This document shows positions 1 through 10,331 of a stretch of DNA of 39,177 nt, one piece after another. This DNA comes from Dicyema japonicum. Lineage: Eukaryota; Dicyemida; Rhombozoa; Dicyemidae. How positions within the stretch are numbered: position 1 is the stretch's first letter; every line of letters begins with the position of its first letter. The notes under the pieces were generated by a model. That model saw only the letters and a list, made by a program, of their open reading frames with translations, ran no database searches and was not told the DNA's origin. Made by a program: the position numbers and the translations under genes. The stretch spans positions 238,224 through 277,400 of the forward strand of contig RDEW01000056.1 of assembly GCA_011109175.1 (NCBI GenBank), written 5' to 3'.

Positions 1-182
1 AGACACAGCATAGAGGTTGACCCCAAGAAGAGAAGATTGAGTTAGAAGGGCTTTATAAAATAATTTCTTTTACTAAAAATTTAAATAAATAACAAACATC
101 TTTTTTACCAATTAATTATTATAAAGTAAATTTTCCACGTTTTATATTAAGTTTTTTAAAAAAGACTCTACACACGCCGTGT
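1..182 (+). other. Window edge: possible C-terminal codons of an upstream gene, then AT-rich spacer
   Basis: Frame 1 is open from the window edge to a TAG at 43-45 and would end in a lysine/arginine-rich tail (DPKKRRLS). Fifteen codons are too few to identify anything. The rest is AT-rich, has a TTATAAAATAA stretch that could act as a polyadenylation signal, and leads into the LINE that follows. Confidence 0.15.
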
Positions 183-1005
183 TTGACGTCCCTCTTGAAA
201 AGTATGTCTGAAAAACACGAAAATTGCAACCTAAATGACTTCTCTCTTTTAACGTTCAATGTCAGAGGACTCTCTAGTGCATGGAAAAGAAAAGAACTTT
301 GTGAAGACCTTTCAAAATACAAGATATTAGTCGGATGTCTCCAAGAGACAAAAATATCGAAGGAGTTTGAAGAACAACATGGAAAGTTTAAGTTAATCTT
401 TCTCTCTGGGGGATCAAAACATTACGGACTCGGATTTGCTGTAAGAAAGGACCTACTCCGGCGCATATACCGTTATTGGACAATCAATGAAAGGATTGGG
501 ATTCTACAAATAACATTGGACGATTATAACTCTCCGAAGAGCTATCTTACTATTATTAACGCATATGCTCCACATAGTGGATGGATCAATAAGAAACCCG
601 AGGAAATTGACGACTTTTATGCGAATCTGTCTGATATTTATCCCAATTATGCAAATTCCACATTAATATTGATTACCGGTGATCTTAATGAAAAAGTTGG
701 AAGTCGAATCACTATAGAAGAAGCATTTATTTGAAGACATGGAAGGGGAAAAAGGAACATTGCAGGAACCCTGTTAGCTAGCTTTTGTCAAGCAAATAAT
801 CTATTCCTTTGTAACACGGCCTTTATGCACTCAGCAAGACACAGGACAACTTGGTCAGGCAATAGAAGCATTGCGAAAATCTACAATCAAATAGACTATT
901 GTCACTGATGCCCGTGCTTATGGAGGGCCTATAATTGACAGCGATCACAAGATGGTTATTGCCAAATTGTCCATAAAGAAACTTATGGGTTTGCAAGGGA
1001 TGAAA
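183..1005 (+). pseudogene. LINE endonuclease domain (exonuclease-endonuclease-phosphatase fold), broken
   Basis: In LINEs this domain nicks the target DNA to prime reverse transcription. The landmarks are in order: LLTFNVRGL at the start of the fold, GCLQETK with the metal-binding Glu, the GLGFAV strand, INAYAPH, and ITGDLNEKVG with the catalytic Asp-Leu-Asn. After an in-frame TGA at 732-734 the same frame continues with RHGRGKRN, then NNLFLCNTAF, TTWSG and YNQIDY. A second stop and a frame change near 905 lead to SDHKMVIAKL, the usual SDH end of the domain, around 938-968. The TGA lies where related elements have Gly, so a single GGA to TGA change would explain it. Confidence 0.85.
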
Positions 1006-3100
1006 AGAAAGTGCATTGGACACACGGAACTGCGGGGGAAGGGATACGTTTTAGACCATCTAAAGAACAATACTATCCAGGGAGAGGAATTCAGAAAATA
1101 CCTCGATGAGGGATTGGAAGAAATATCAGTAGATTTGGCACCGCAAATTGCGTGGACCTTGGTCAAACAGAAGATCATGATTGCTGCGGATATATACCTG
1201 AAAGAGGACTACGTAACTAAAATACCCACTGAAGAAGCAACCGCTTTGAAACTCTTTGCAAATCAACAAAAGGCGATATGGATACAATGTCTAAATACAG
1301 ATGACAAAAATACGAAACAGCGGCTACAAAAGGAAAGAACAGTCATCAAAAAGAAAATAAGAAAAGCTGCACGTCGGATATTAAAGAACGAAACAATAAC
1401 AAAAATAGAGAAAATCGAAGGCCTTAAAGACAATGCGAAGTTTTATGAAGCTGTCGGACAAATCAGAAAACTACCAAGGAAAACACTGATTTTACGAGAT
1501 GAAGAAGGAAAACATATTGCTAACCAACAAGAAATTGCAGAACTTATAGCGGATTATTTTGAAGCACAATTCGTATCAAAAAATAGCAAAAAACTCACCA
1601 TTAACACGGATCAGGGAAAATTAGACGAAGAAATAATTGTGGAAGAAGTGATGACAGCAAGTTACAAACTGAAGGACAATAAGAGTCCCGGCTTAAATGG
1701 TGAATTTTTCAAATATGGAACTCATAAGCTATACATGATAATTGCCTGGATTCTAAACGAAATGTATAGTAAAGGCCACGCCACTTGGAGAAGGACTATT
1801 GATACCAGTACAGAAGCCAAACAAAAAATCGGGGAAAGTTGAGAACCTAAGACCAGTGGTATTAACCAACACATTACGGAAGATACTAGCCAATATTACG
1901 CTTCAAAGAATGGAGGGACGCCTAGACCCGTACCTGTCGGCTTATCAAAGTGGTTTCCGCAAGAGATCAACGTCAGATGTTATATGGAGCCACAAATGGA
2001 GAAGTGCCACTGTTCAAAAATTTAAAATAACGACAACCATTCTGGGGATTGATATGTCAAAGGCCTTTGATTCCGTCAACAGGAACAAGCTGCTGCAAAT
2101 ACTGGAGCACTTCTTGGAGGCTCAACGATTAGGATGGTCAGACACTCTTGACGGACACGAGTTTGATGGTCAGGACTGGGAAAGCTTTATCGAGGACATT
2201 TGAAACGACAATTGGTACCCCTCAAGGAGATCCATTATCCCCGATTTTGTTCATTATTTATCTGGAGGCAGCTCTACGAGACTTGAAGCCTCATATCGGA
2301 GAAGGAACGAGCATAATAGCATATGCGGACGACGTGGACTTTATTTCGAATAACAAAGAAGAGTTAATTGCACTTTTGGAGAAAATGCCTGATAAAATGG
2401 CTGAGTGGTCATTAAAAGTAAACACAAACAAAACCGAAATCACGGAGCTAAAAAGAAGTGAGGAAAGGACCGACGAGCACTGGCGTAGATCAAAAAAACT
2501 AGGATCCCTTCTCGGTGACACGAAGATATAACACGAAGGAAGACACTAACTAATGTCGCTTTCAACAAAATGAAGAAGACCTGGCTTCTGCACAAAGGGC
2601 TTGACCCTAAAACTCGAATGAGACTATACAATGCCCTAGTGAGGCCAATCCTATTATATAATGCCGGTACATGGGCATGTACAGGGCAGGAACTCGAAAA
2701 GTTGAATTCTTTTCACAGAAATCATCTCCGAGCACTCCTTTCTTTCCGAAGCTTTTTCAAAATGCCGTCCGAAATCTTATACAAGAGAACAGGAACTGAG
2801 TCAATATCATGTGATATTACTGATTCAAGATGGAGGCTCTTTGGACACATACTCCGCCACGATATGGGGACTTCTGCCAACATAGCAATGGAGGAGTATT
2901 TTGTCTTAGAAGCTTCTCGTTTCCGCGGCCGGCTGAGGACAACACTGTTGGGTATTCTAGATGAAGATCTCAGGAGGATTGGAAAGTGCCTTAAAGATGG
3001 GGACGATCTAGATATGCTACGGAACATGGAAACGGATCGAAAAAGATTGGCGACGTTAATTAGATTGTTAACTTTTCGTGTTGCACATGCTTTGTCATGA
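908..3100 (+). pseudogene. LINE linker and reverse transcriptase, broken by frameshifts
   Basis: The linker (952-1790) is rich in Lys and Glu. Near 1660-1720 it contains LKDNKSPGLNGEFFKYG, the block just before RT in RTE elements. The RT fingers/palm (1799-2203) contains IPVQKPNKKSG, NLRPVVL, YQSGFRKRSTSD and DMSKAFDSVN, the first catalytic Asp block. After a frameshift the palm continues with IGTPQGDPLSPILF (about 2211-2252) and AYADDVDF with catalytic YADD at 2322-2333. A further frameshift near 2525 leads to LTNVAFNKMKKTW, then the thumb and C-terminal region ending at a TGA at 3098-3100. All catalytic motifs survive, so only the frame breaks stop it being a polyprotein. Confidence 0.87.
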
Positions 3101-3142
3101 TCTTGGCATCGCATACGTGCCTATAATAATAACAATAATGAC

Positions 3143-3869
3143 GTGTCTGAATGGTTCACTTAGTCTCGACAAGAAACAATGGAAAAAATAAAGAATTCAA
3201 GACTCAATCCAAGCCAATTTGGGCTGAAGATTCTGAATTTAGAGTTTAAAGATTTAGGCCAAATCAAATGCCAAATCTTTAATTTTTGAAGATGATATCC
3301 TTATATAATCAAAAATCAAACTAAATTGAGATTTTTTTGTAAGGAAGAAGAACTTAAGCTAAAATTTATTGAGGTTTTCATTTTATTGAGTTTTAGCCTG
3401 AGAGAATCTGAATCAATTTGGTCGGGATCAGTTGTATTGAAAAATCTAAGAAAATATTGAATTAGAACAATTAAAGGCCGTCAACAATGAATTACTGAAA
3501 TTGGATGATTTGAGAAAAGATGCATACATAAATGGAAGGCAGCAGACAGGATGGAAGATAAGCGTAAATGGAAATACGATTAAGATGCGTTTAAAACTGG
3601 CAGCATGATTACATTAAGGTGTAACATCTTATAGTTATTAAAAATTATTTAGACAGGATAATGATGCCAATTCGAGACAATTCCCGTTATATGATGGATT
3701 GGAACTTACGAGATACATAATTGTCGATAAGAAATTTTGAATCTGTACATTGGAAAGTGAGTCCGGTGAACTTTTGGAAGGGGTACATCCTTCACGAATA
3801 TTTAAAATTGGATATGATTGATTAATTTAATTAAAAAGATTAAAAATTAATTTTTATTTTGTAATTTTA
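3143..3869. other. AT-rich spacer without a recognisable gene
   Basis: No confident gene is seen. One frame at 3450-3608 stays open for 52 codons and reads like a short coiled segment (QLKAVNNELLKLDDLRKD) followed by GWKISVNGNTIKM. I could not tie it to a family or connect it to neighbouring exons, even allowing for very short introns. Confidence 0.4.
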
Positions 3870-4199
3870 CGTAGTAGCAGCATAGTGGTTGGTGTCGGGC
3901 TTAAGTGACTTAGGTTACGGGTTCGAATCTCGATGATGTTCACCTGGTGGAAGGTTCCACATCTACGATGCAGAAAGGGTTTGACGAGTGACGTCGTCAT
4001 CAGTGGATACTCACTGCGGAACTGGATTGTCTAAAAAGGACCCACACACAAGAAAAAAAAAAAAAGTGAAGATCATTCCTTGGTTCTACGATTAGTTAAA
4101 ATTAATTGTTCTTTAATTAAATAAAGTGTGTCCTGCCTATGCGGAGCTATAGATATTATGGCTCTAGTGAAAAGGCTATTATTATTATTTGCGTAGTAG
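3870..4199 (+). mobile_element. tRNA-derived SINE with candidate target-site duplication
   Basis: The 5' part resembles a tRNA gene with internal RNA polymerase III promoter boxes: an A-box-like GCAGCATAGTGG at 3877-3888 and a near-perfect B box GGTTCGAATCT at 3920-3930. A unique body and an internal A-run (about 4050-4065) follow. The 3' end is an ATT-repeat tail at about 4175-4190. CGTAGTAG occurs at 3870-3877 and again at 4192-4199 just after the tail, which fits an 8-bp target-site duplication. The 3' half of the same element recurs in reverse orientation at 15536-15703, confirming a dispersed repeat rather than a single-copy tRNA gene. Confidence 0.75.
3920..3930 (+). promoter_or_regulatory. 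RNA polymerase III B box of the SINE
   Basis: GGTTCGAATCT matches the tRNA T-loop promoter consensus. It lies 32 nt after the A-box-like block at 3877-3888, a spacing normal for tRNA-type promoters. Confidence 0.7.
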
Positions 4200-4342
4200 A
4201 ATTCCGATTTTTAAATAGTGTTTGAAGTTAGGATTTAGAATTAAGATAGGGTTGATTACGATTAGTTTTAGGGTAATTTTTGATTAAGTTGGGTTGGGGT
4301 GTAAGTTTTTAGTGTTAGGGGTTGTTAGTTAGTTAAAGCTCC
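4200..4342 (+). other. C-depleted G/T-rich tract with TTAGGG-like words
   Basis: From about 4225 to 4337 the plus strand has almost no cytosine and repeats variants such as TTAGGAT, ATAGGGTT, TTTTAGGGTAA, GGGTTGGGGTG and GTTAGGGG. It is not a regular array. It could be a degenerate interstitial telomere-like tract or the tail of the adjacent minus-strand LINE. No ORF is present. Confidence 0.4.
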
Positions 4343-6160
4343 TTCGCGTAGCCCTAAAAAATTTCACTTGATTCACGCTCTACAATTATCCTCCTCGCCA
4401 TTTTCGCCTACGCCATAGAGTTTTTGGCCCAGATTCGAACATCATCCAGATCGTCTGCTGTCACCAATTTAAGATTGTCCGTAATCATCTTTTAAGAAAA
4501 TTGGAATTGTATTTCTTGGTCTGGCTCGAAATCCGTGAATTCCAGGAGCAGTAGAAGTATTCTTCCATTATTCTGTTACACGGACTAGTCGGGTCCAGTC
4601 AGAGAATATGTCCAAATAGTTGCAATCTCGATAGAATAACGTCCATGCTAATTGGTGTAGATTTTCAAAGAGCATATAGTTTCTCGTTTTATGATTGCTT
4701 CTGTGAAATGTATCTAGCCTCTCTAAATCGTTTTTCGAGGTTCCCAATTCTCCGGAATTGTATATTAGTAATGGCATGATAAACGTGTCGTATAATCTGA
4801 CATGAAGTTTCAGTGAAACACGTCTTTTTCCATTCCAAATGTTGTTCATTTTTTGAAATATATGGTTGCCAGCATTTTCCTTCGACAAATATCCTTGGCA
4901 TCAGCGACTAGTAAGCCGAGTTTTTTGTATGCCTCCAGAGTTTGTCATTTCTTGACTTGGATCGTTCGATTCGTGTGTAGTCCGTTTTTTTTTTAAATAT
5001 TTTGTATGCAGATCCAATTTATTTAAAATGATTTCGGCTTAAACTAAAATTTGGTCACGTGGGTTTTTCTGGTCACCACACACAAAGTCTCCATCATCTG
5101 CGTACAACAATTCAATTATATTTTCGTAATTAGAACCCATTTCTTTTCTCAGCTCCTTGAGGGCAGCTTCGAGTTTGACTTTGGGAAAGGTATTTTTCCA
5201 CTGGTTTTTGTATATGGTTAAGCACTATGATCGATTATGTATTCCTGATAGTTGGTAGTGGAATAATAAGCCTTAATCCATCCAGCGATTTGTGTATCTG
5301 AATTAAGACTCCATGTCCTAATAGAAGTGAACAGTGAAGTTCCATCTTACTTGTTTAATATATCCGTGATTATGTTCCCAGCAATAACCGGACCATGTAT
5401 TAGCAACTCGCCCGGGATGCTATCATAGCCAGCTGAACGATTTCTTTTTAGGTGTATGAATTCATTTGTTACTTCCTTTATTGAATTTTGTTTGTACGTG
5501 GTCTTGGATTTCCAAAAAATTTGGTATATTCACCCCAACGGAATTAAACTGCATCTCGAAGTGTTTGGAAATATGGTTTGTTTTATCCTACACGCTTTGT
5601 CGCAGATTTTCAGCGACTTTTTCGCAGTTCTTCGTGTAAATAATTTAACAGCAGAAAATATTCATCTCCCATACTGACAGTTTCAATTTTAGTCGCAATA
5701 TCGTCCAAATATTTGTGTCATAGGTCATTCGATTGTTTTCTTATCAAATGTGAAATTTGATTACGTTTTCTCTTTAATGCACTTGAACTACCCAGTTTCA
5801 GTTTCAAACGTATTTCCTTCTGCTGTTCCGACAATTCTCTTATTACGGGGTCATGAATAATACGTCTATTCCGGGCTTTTCCCTGGTATTCAACAGTCTC
5901 TGTCGCCGACAGTTTTAAGATATTTAAGATCTTTCCAAGGTCAGTCGAGGGGTGCTACTAATTTCAACACCCCGCAATTGTTTAGAGACGTTTTGTTGGT
6001 ATCTCCTTTGCCATTTGTCAAAAGTCAACAATTCCACAGCCAAACGTCTATTTAAAAAGGAACTTTTCCTCTTTACTGCTTTACTTCCGAAGTATCGTTT
6101 AAGATTTAATCTGGTCATTATTAATTTATGTTCACTGTCAGTTAAGAGTCAGTCAACAGT
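4343..6160 (-). mobile_element. Second RTE-type LINE, 5'-truncated and heavily degenerate
   Basis: Read on the minus strand from 6160 downwards, this is another RTE-like element. It begins with only the end of the endonuclease (SEHKL then MTRLNLKRYFG, about 6095-6155). A linker follows with HDPVIRELSEQQKEIRLKL near 5780-5860 and LKRNRSAGYDSIPGELL near 5395-5455. The RT palm has LYADDGDF (YADD at 5093-5104), and the thumb-like region at 4568-4888 has LRLYDTFIMPLLIYNSG-like sequence and LERLDTFHRS. Many stops and shifts break it, and the GTPQGD block is not recognisable. It is older than the first element and in the opposite orientation. Confidence 0.75.
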
Positions 6161-6415
6161 CTCTTTTAAAAAAATTAGGCAGATAATATGTCACATGGGC
6201 AACATGAAGCCTATGGGCAACTTGTTTTTTACGTGTTTTTATAGTAACCAAATTATACTACATAATATGAATTTTTTGTAACTCTTATAAAAACAACATT
6301 TAACTAATTTATTAATTCTAAATAAAAAATTAATTCAAACTGTATTTATTAAATGGCTAACCTGATTTCTTTTAATTTTAACAGCATGGTTTAGTGATTT
6401 TGTATGTCTCAATTT
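6161..6415. other. AT-rich spacer up to the duplication boundary
   Basis: No gene is seen. The sequence ends in pyrimidine-rich stretches followed by AG (6381 and 6416). These resemble 3' splice sites ahead of the integrase-like reading, but no upstream exon could be assigned. Confidence 0.4.
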
Positions 6416-7620
6416 AGGGGTACATTAGAGATCTCAACGAATATGACAAAATTAAACAGATATTTTGTGGAATCGATCCTGAAGATGTAAGTACTCAAAT
6501 GAAACGGAGAGTACAAGAAAAGGCCTTACATTTTTCGCTTAGAAACGATAAGTTTAATTCTGATTTAATTAGACTTTTCTTGAATGGAAACACAGAAAAA
6601 TTGGTTATTCCTCTGGACTGTGAGTCTGAGATGGACAATCATTCCAGAACCCTCCATCTGATCTCACACGGAGGGATCAATAAAATCGAATTTCTTTGCC
6701 GTCGGAACTATTTATATTTCCGTAATAAGAAAAGTTATTAATGATTGTGAAGTTTGTAAGTTTACGCTTATTCTTAAGGTTATCTTTTTTAAACAACTGC
6801 TTAGACTGTTGACGAGAACTATCATGTTTTTGCGTCTGCTCCAAATGAGCTTTTTCAAATTGATCTAATCGATCTGAAAAAATTTCAAAGTGTCAACAAG
6901 GATATAAATGGATCTTATTCTTAATTGAGTCGTATTAAAATTTTTATAGTCGGTATTAAATTTTTATAACCACGTTAGTTTCCCTTTTGCAAGGCTGTTG
7001 TTAAATAAGTCGGCATTTGAAGTATGTCAGAATTTGGACTTCCGAAGACCAAATAATCCAAGATACCAAGTTTGTGCACAAATTGATTTTTAGGGAATAG
7101 TAGAACGTTTCAATCAAACGTTGACAAGCTCAATATCTAGACTTATTGATGGGAATCCTAGAATATGCAGTTTACAGCTACTACGCGACAATGCAATCTT
7201 TTTCAAATGAGATGCCATTCAAACGGTATCGCGGAATTTTTTGAACAAATTTCTTTCAAAAGATAGAATGAGAAGATGGTGCTACATTTAGATTTTATAA
7301 TTTTAGAATCAGTAATAAGAGTTAATGAAGTTTCAACTATTTGCGAATAGGCTCATCAAATTAATGGCGGTTTTTAATTTATAAATTACAATTTTGTAGA
7401 ATCCTTTAATTTTGAGATAACATCAATTGTGGGTGTCGATCAATACTATCGACGGATGAATAGAGGAATGGGTGTACATTGTAGTAAGTACAATTATGCA
7501 ATTGGAGATCATGTTAAATTTTTGGTGTATTTGGAAAGACTGGGATTATTGTATATTCTGAGGCATTAACGCGAAATTTACTTCATTGAGCGAATGTACC
7601 TTATAACTTAAATTTTTTAC
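6416..7620 (+). pseudogene. Retroviral-type integrase (rve) relic with zinc-binding N-domain, copy 1
   Basis: The N-terminal H2C2 zinc motif is LHLISHGGINK followed by DCEVCK, about 6650-6760. A one-base shift after YFRNKK (near 6735) breaks the frame in both copies. A 26-nt GT..TAG intron candidate at 6779-6804 joins the zinc motif to NELFQIDLIDLKKF, which carries the first catalytic Asp. Further on are EFGLPK (about 7027) and GIVERFNQTL (about 7100), which carries the catalytic Glu. The stretch with the second Asp (SDNG block) is lost among stops. YAIGDHVKFL near 7497-7525 fits the C-terminal domain. The source could be a Ty3-like or Ginger-type element, or a domesticated integrase; I cannot choose. 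It is not functional as read. Confidence 0.7.
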
Positions 7621-7689
7621 TTTTGTTTTTCATTTTTAATCAATAAAATTTACAGCTAAAAATAATTTAAAAGTACCAGCTTTTTTAAA

Positions 7690-10090
7690 AAGGATCTTTT
7701 AGGAAGAATTAATTCAGCTATCTATGAATATATGAAATCTAATTCTCCTGTGAATTTAAACGATATTACTGATATCGTTTATGCTGGCCAATGTTCTTAT
7801 GAAATTCTCTCAACATCTACAAGAAAAAAAGATTAATTGGAGTCACCATTTTGAGTTGAAAATGATTGAATTGAAGAAGGAAATGGTACAAATCGAAACA
7901 ATTGGAGAGCAGAAATCAAACCAAAGTTATGACGAAGAAACCAGAGAAGTGCTGTGTAGATATGGATTTCGAAAATCAAAGAAGATAAGAATTGCATCAG
8001 GTATCCAAGATGAAATCAAACTCTTAGAAAAGAAACTAAAAATTCATGAGTCGAGAAACGAATTTAAAAACAGAATTGGTGCTTTGAATTAATAGGAGGT
8101 ACTTTTACAGGAATCTGAATGGAGAACATGAAAAAGCCAAGTTTGGCTTTAATAAAAATGAGTGCCTCGCATTCTGGGAGAACATCTGGAATAAACAAGA
8201 CAATGAGGAAAAAGTTTTGCAATTAAATAAGAACTCTACAGGCTCTGAAGAAATGCATGCTAATTTTACTAAAGAATTCATCTTCGATATAATTAAAATT
8301 TCCCCAAACTGGAGAACAGCTGGTTGTGATGGAGTGTACAATTTCTTTATTAAGAAATTTACATAAATACATGACTCTCTTTGTGAAAAATCGTCAAGAT
8401 AATTCATGGTGAATACTCACCTCAAGAGTGGTTTTACAAGGGAATAACATATTTGATCCCGAAAAAAGTTAATTGTGATTCTCTAAAAGACTTGAGACCT
8501 ATTACCTGTATGCCAAGTATGTACAAGCTGACAACGAAATGTGTGAATAAGAATCTATCAGACTACATTGAAGCACATAGACTGATTAGTAACAACCAAC
8601 TGGGAACTCGTAGATTCTGTCAAGGGGCCAAAGAGCAAGCACTAATAAATCAGTGTATCAATCAGGAGAAAGGGAATAATTCGGCTACTGCCTGGATATA
8701 CGTTAAAAAGGCTTTTGATTCCGTGGATCATGATTTCCTGAATAAAGTACTTGAGACATCTGGATTGCCTGTTTGGATCGTTAATTTTATTAAAAACTTG
8801 GTAACTAAATAGAAGATTAAATTGACATTAAGTCAGAAATGAAAATATCCTTCAGGATGACTCACTGTTCCTTCAGATCTTTGTCTTTGTGATGGATGCG
8901 TTGAGCAAATCATTAAGTGGAAAATTTCCGAGAGTGATAATTAACGGATGTCATCCAGATCGGATGTCACTCTTATACGCAACAAATTTCTATTGTTTAT
9001 GGATGATTTGAAACTATTTTCCCATAAAGAGGATACATAGGTAAGAATGATGAATCAAATAATGCTTTTCTTTAAGCTGCTGGACTTGAAAAGAATTTTG
9101 ATAAGTCAGCAACAAATGTACGAAGATTATCTGATGAGCAAGGTTACTAGATGGTTACTGCTACCTGGGAGTGCTTGAAGATAAGTCAAGCAGTGTTTTG
9201 AAGAATGATGTATTGAAGGCAATTTTTGATACGATGAACAAAAAAATAAATAATTTAGCAAATTCGAAACTTAACTCTGCTAACATGTTCAAGGCCATCA
9301 ACAAACAAGCACTGTCACTATATAATTACTACATCAGAATTGTCGATATCGATCCAAACGAATTCGAAAACATTGATAAAAAAATACGCGGGATACTAAC
9401 AAGTCATTGAATTCATCGAAACCTTCTAATTAATAAAGACTTTAAATGCCAAGAAACAAACTAGGAAGAGGATTGATATCTATAACCCATAAGAGCGAAC
9501 GTATGCTTTTTCAATTTCTCAGGGATCTGGAGAAAAAATCCTATTAGTGCCCAAGAAGAGTAGGAATTCTACGAGTTATTAAATCAAAAAAACACATATG
9601 GCGAAAGTGTCAGAAAACTGAATATATTGAAATCATTCTTAAATTCCAGGCCGTCACGGGAATGCGCTGTTGTCTTGTACAATCAACTTTTAAAACTTCA
9701 TGGACTTATGGAGTTTCAATATCAAATTTGTTCAGCCAAATTGGTACGTCTAACTAATCTACCTGCCAATCTTTTCCCCCAATGCTTGACCACACTTCAA
9801 TCGAAAACAACGGCTCCGGTTTCATCGGTCTGTGTGGTCACGAAAAAAGTAGTTTTTTCCATTCAAGACTAGAACAAGCAAATACACGTAAATTGGGGAA
9901 AAAACCTACCCTTTTTTCAAATTTTAATAAAAAGTAATCGTTGTCGATACAGGAAAGCCGTGGGTACTCTGGAGGAACACAAGAAAAACCTTTCGATCCT
10001 TTTGATGTTTACCGGGATCACCAAATTAGTTAGTTTACTCCTTCTTTCTTGGTGTTCCCTTCTCGGAGTTATTAAATAAATAAAAGAACT
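7690..10090 (+). mobile_element. R4/Dong-like LINE, degenerate, copy 1
   Basis: The order of blocks matches R4/Dong-type elements, which carry RT followed by a restriction-like endonuclease. They are: INSAIYEYM...ITDIVYAGQ (about 7700-7785); GCDGVYNFFIKKF (about 8325-8365); YLIPKKVNCDSLKDLRPITC (about 8450-8510); NNQLGTRRFCQGAKEQALIN; a KKAFDSVDHDFLNKVLE palm block (about 8707-8755); FMDDLKLFSHK with catalytic MDD (8996-9028); YLGVLEDK; and NMFKAINKQALSLYNYYIRI with LGRGLI after it (about 9160-9490). Many stops and shifts are present. About 22 nt around the GILQGDSL block are deleted here but kept in copy 2. The endonuclease end is too decayed to assign residues. Confidence 0.75.
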
Positions 10091-10331
10091 AATGAGATTA
10101 ATATATAACTAGACATCTCAGCACGCTCCGCGTAATTAGTGAACCGTTATATGACACGTGGGAGACTATAACTTTAGGGTCAGTGTTACGATTAATTGCT
10201 TCTTTCACCCGATGAATTCGTCGAGAGTGCTTGACCTCAGCACAGAATTCTTTTAAACATTCAGTGGGGAACGACATGATGACTCTCCAGAACATTGGAT
10301 TCGATGATGGATAAATCTCAATTCAGCTCAA

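Larger units (their letters stand above)
183..3142 (+). mobile_element. RTE-type non-LTR retrotransposon, near full length, inactivated
   Basis: This LINE has the usual single-polyprotein order: apurinic-like endonuclease (183 to about 1000), basic linker (about 1000-1780), reverse transcriptase (about 1790-2530) and a C-terminal thumb-like region (about 2530-3105). A short ATA/ATAACA-rich 3' tail follows near 3122-3140. The C-terminal block with RWRLFGHILRHD and RFRGRLRTTL is typical of RTE-clade elements, and a simple-repeat tail fits that clade. The reading frame is broken by one in-frame stop (732-734) and roughly four frameshifts (near 905, 1795, 2170-2210 and 2525). The domains are otherwise almost complete, so inactivation looks fairly recent. 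The 5' end is uncertain; 183 is only the first coding base I can support. Confidence 0.85.

Noticed and set aside
732-734. Reassigned TGA codon in the RTE endonuclease
   Set aside because: The TGA sits at a Gly position explained by one base change, and HPRT, ACOT13 and the LAMP-like gene contain no in-frame TGA. The element also has frameshifts.
3299-3425. A hidden exon pair around the 23-nt GTTTTC..TTTTAG segment near 3372-3394
   Set aside because: The only open upstream frame meets a stop four codons after the putative junction, and neither side resembles a protein family.
3871-3945. A functional tRNA gene
   Set aside because: The A and B boxes are present, but the flanking acceptor stem does not pair convincingly, an ATT-tailed body follows, and the body recurs at 15536-15703; it is a SINE.
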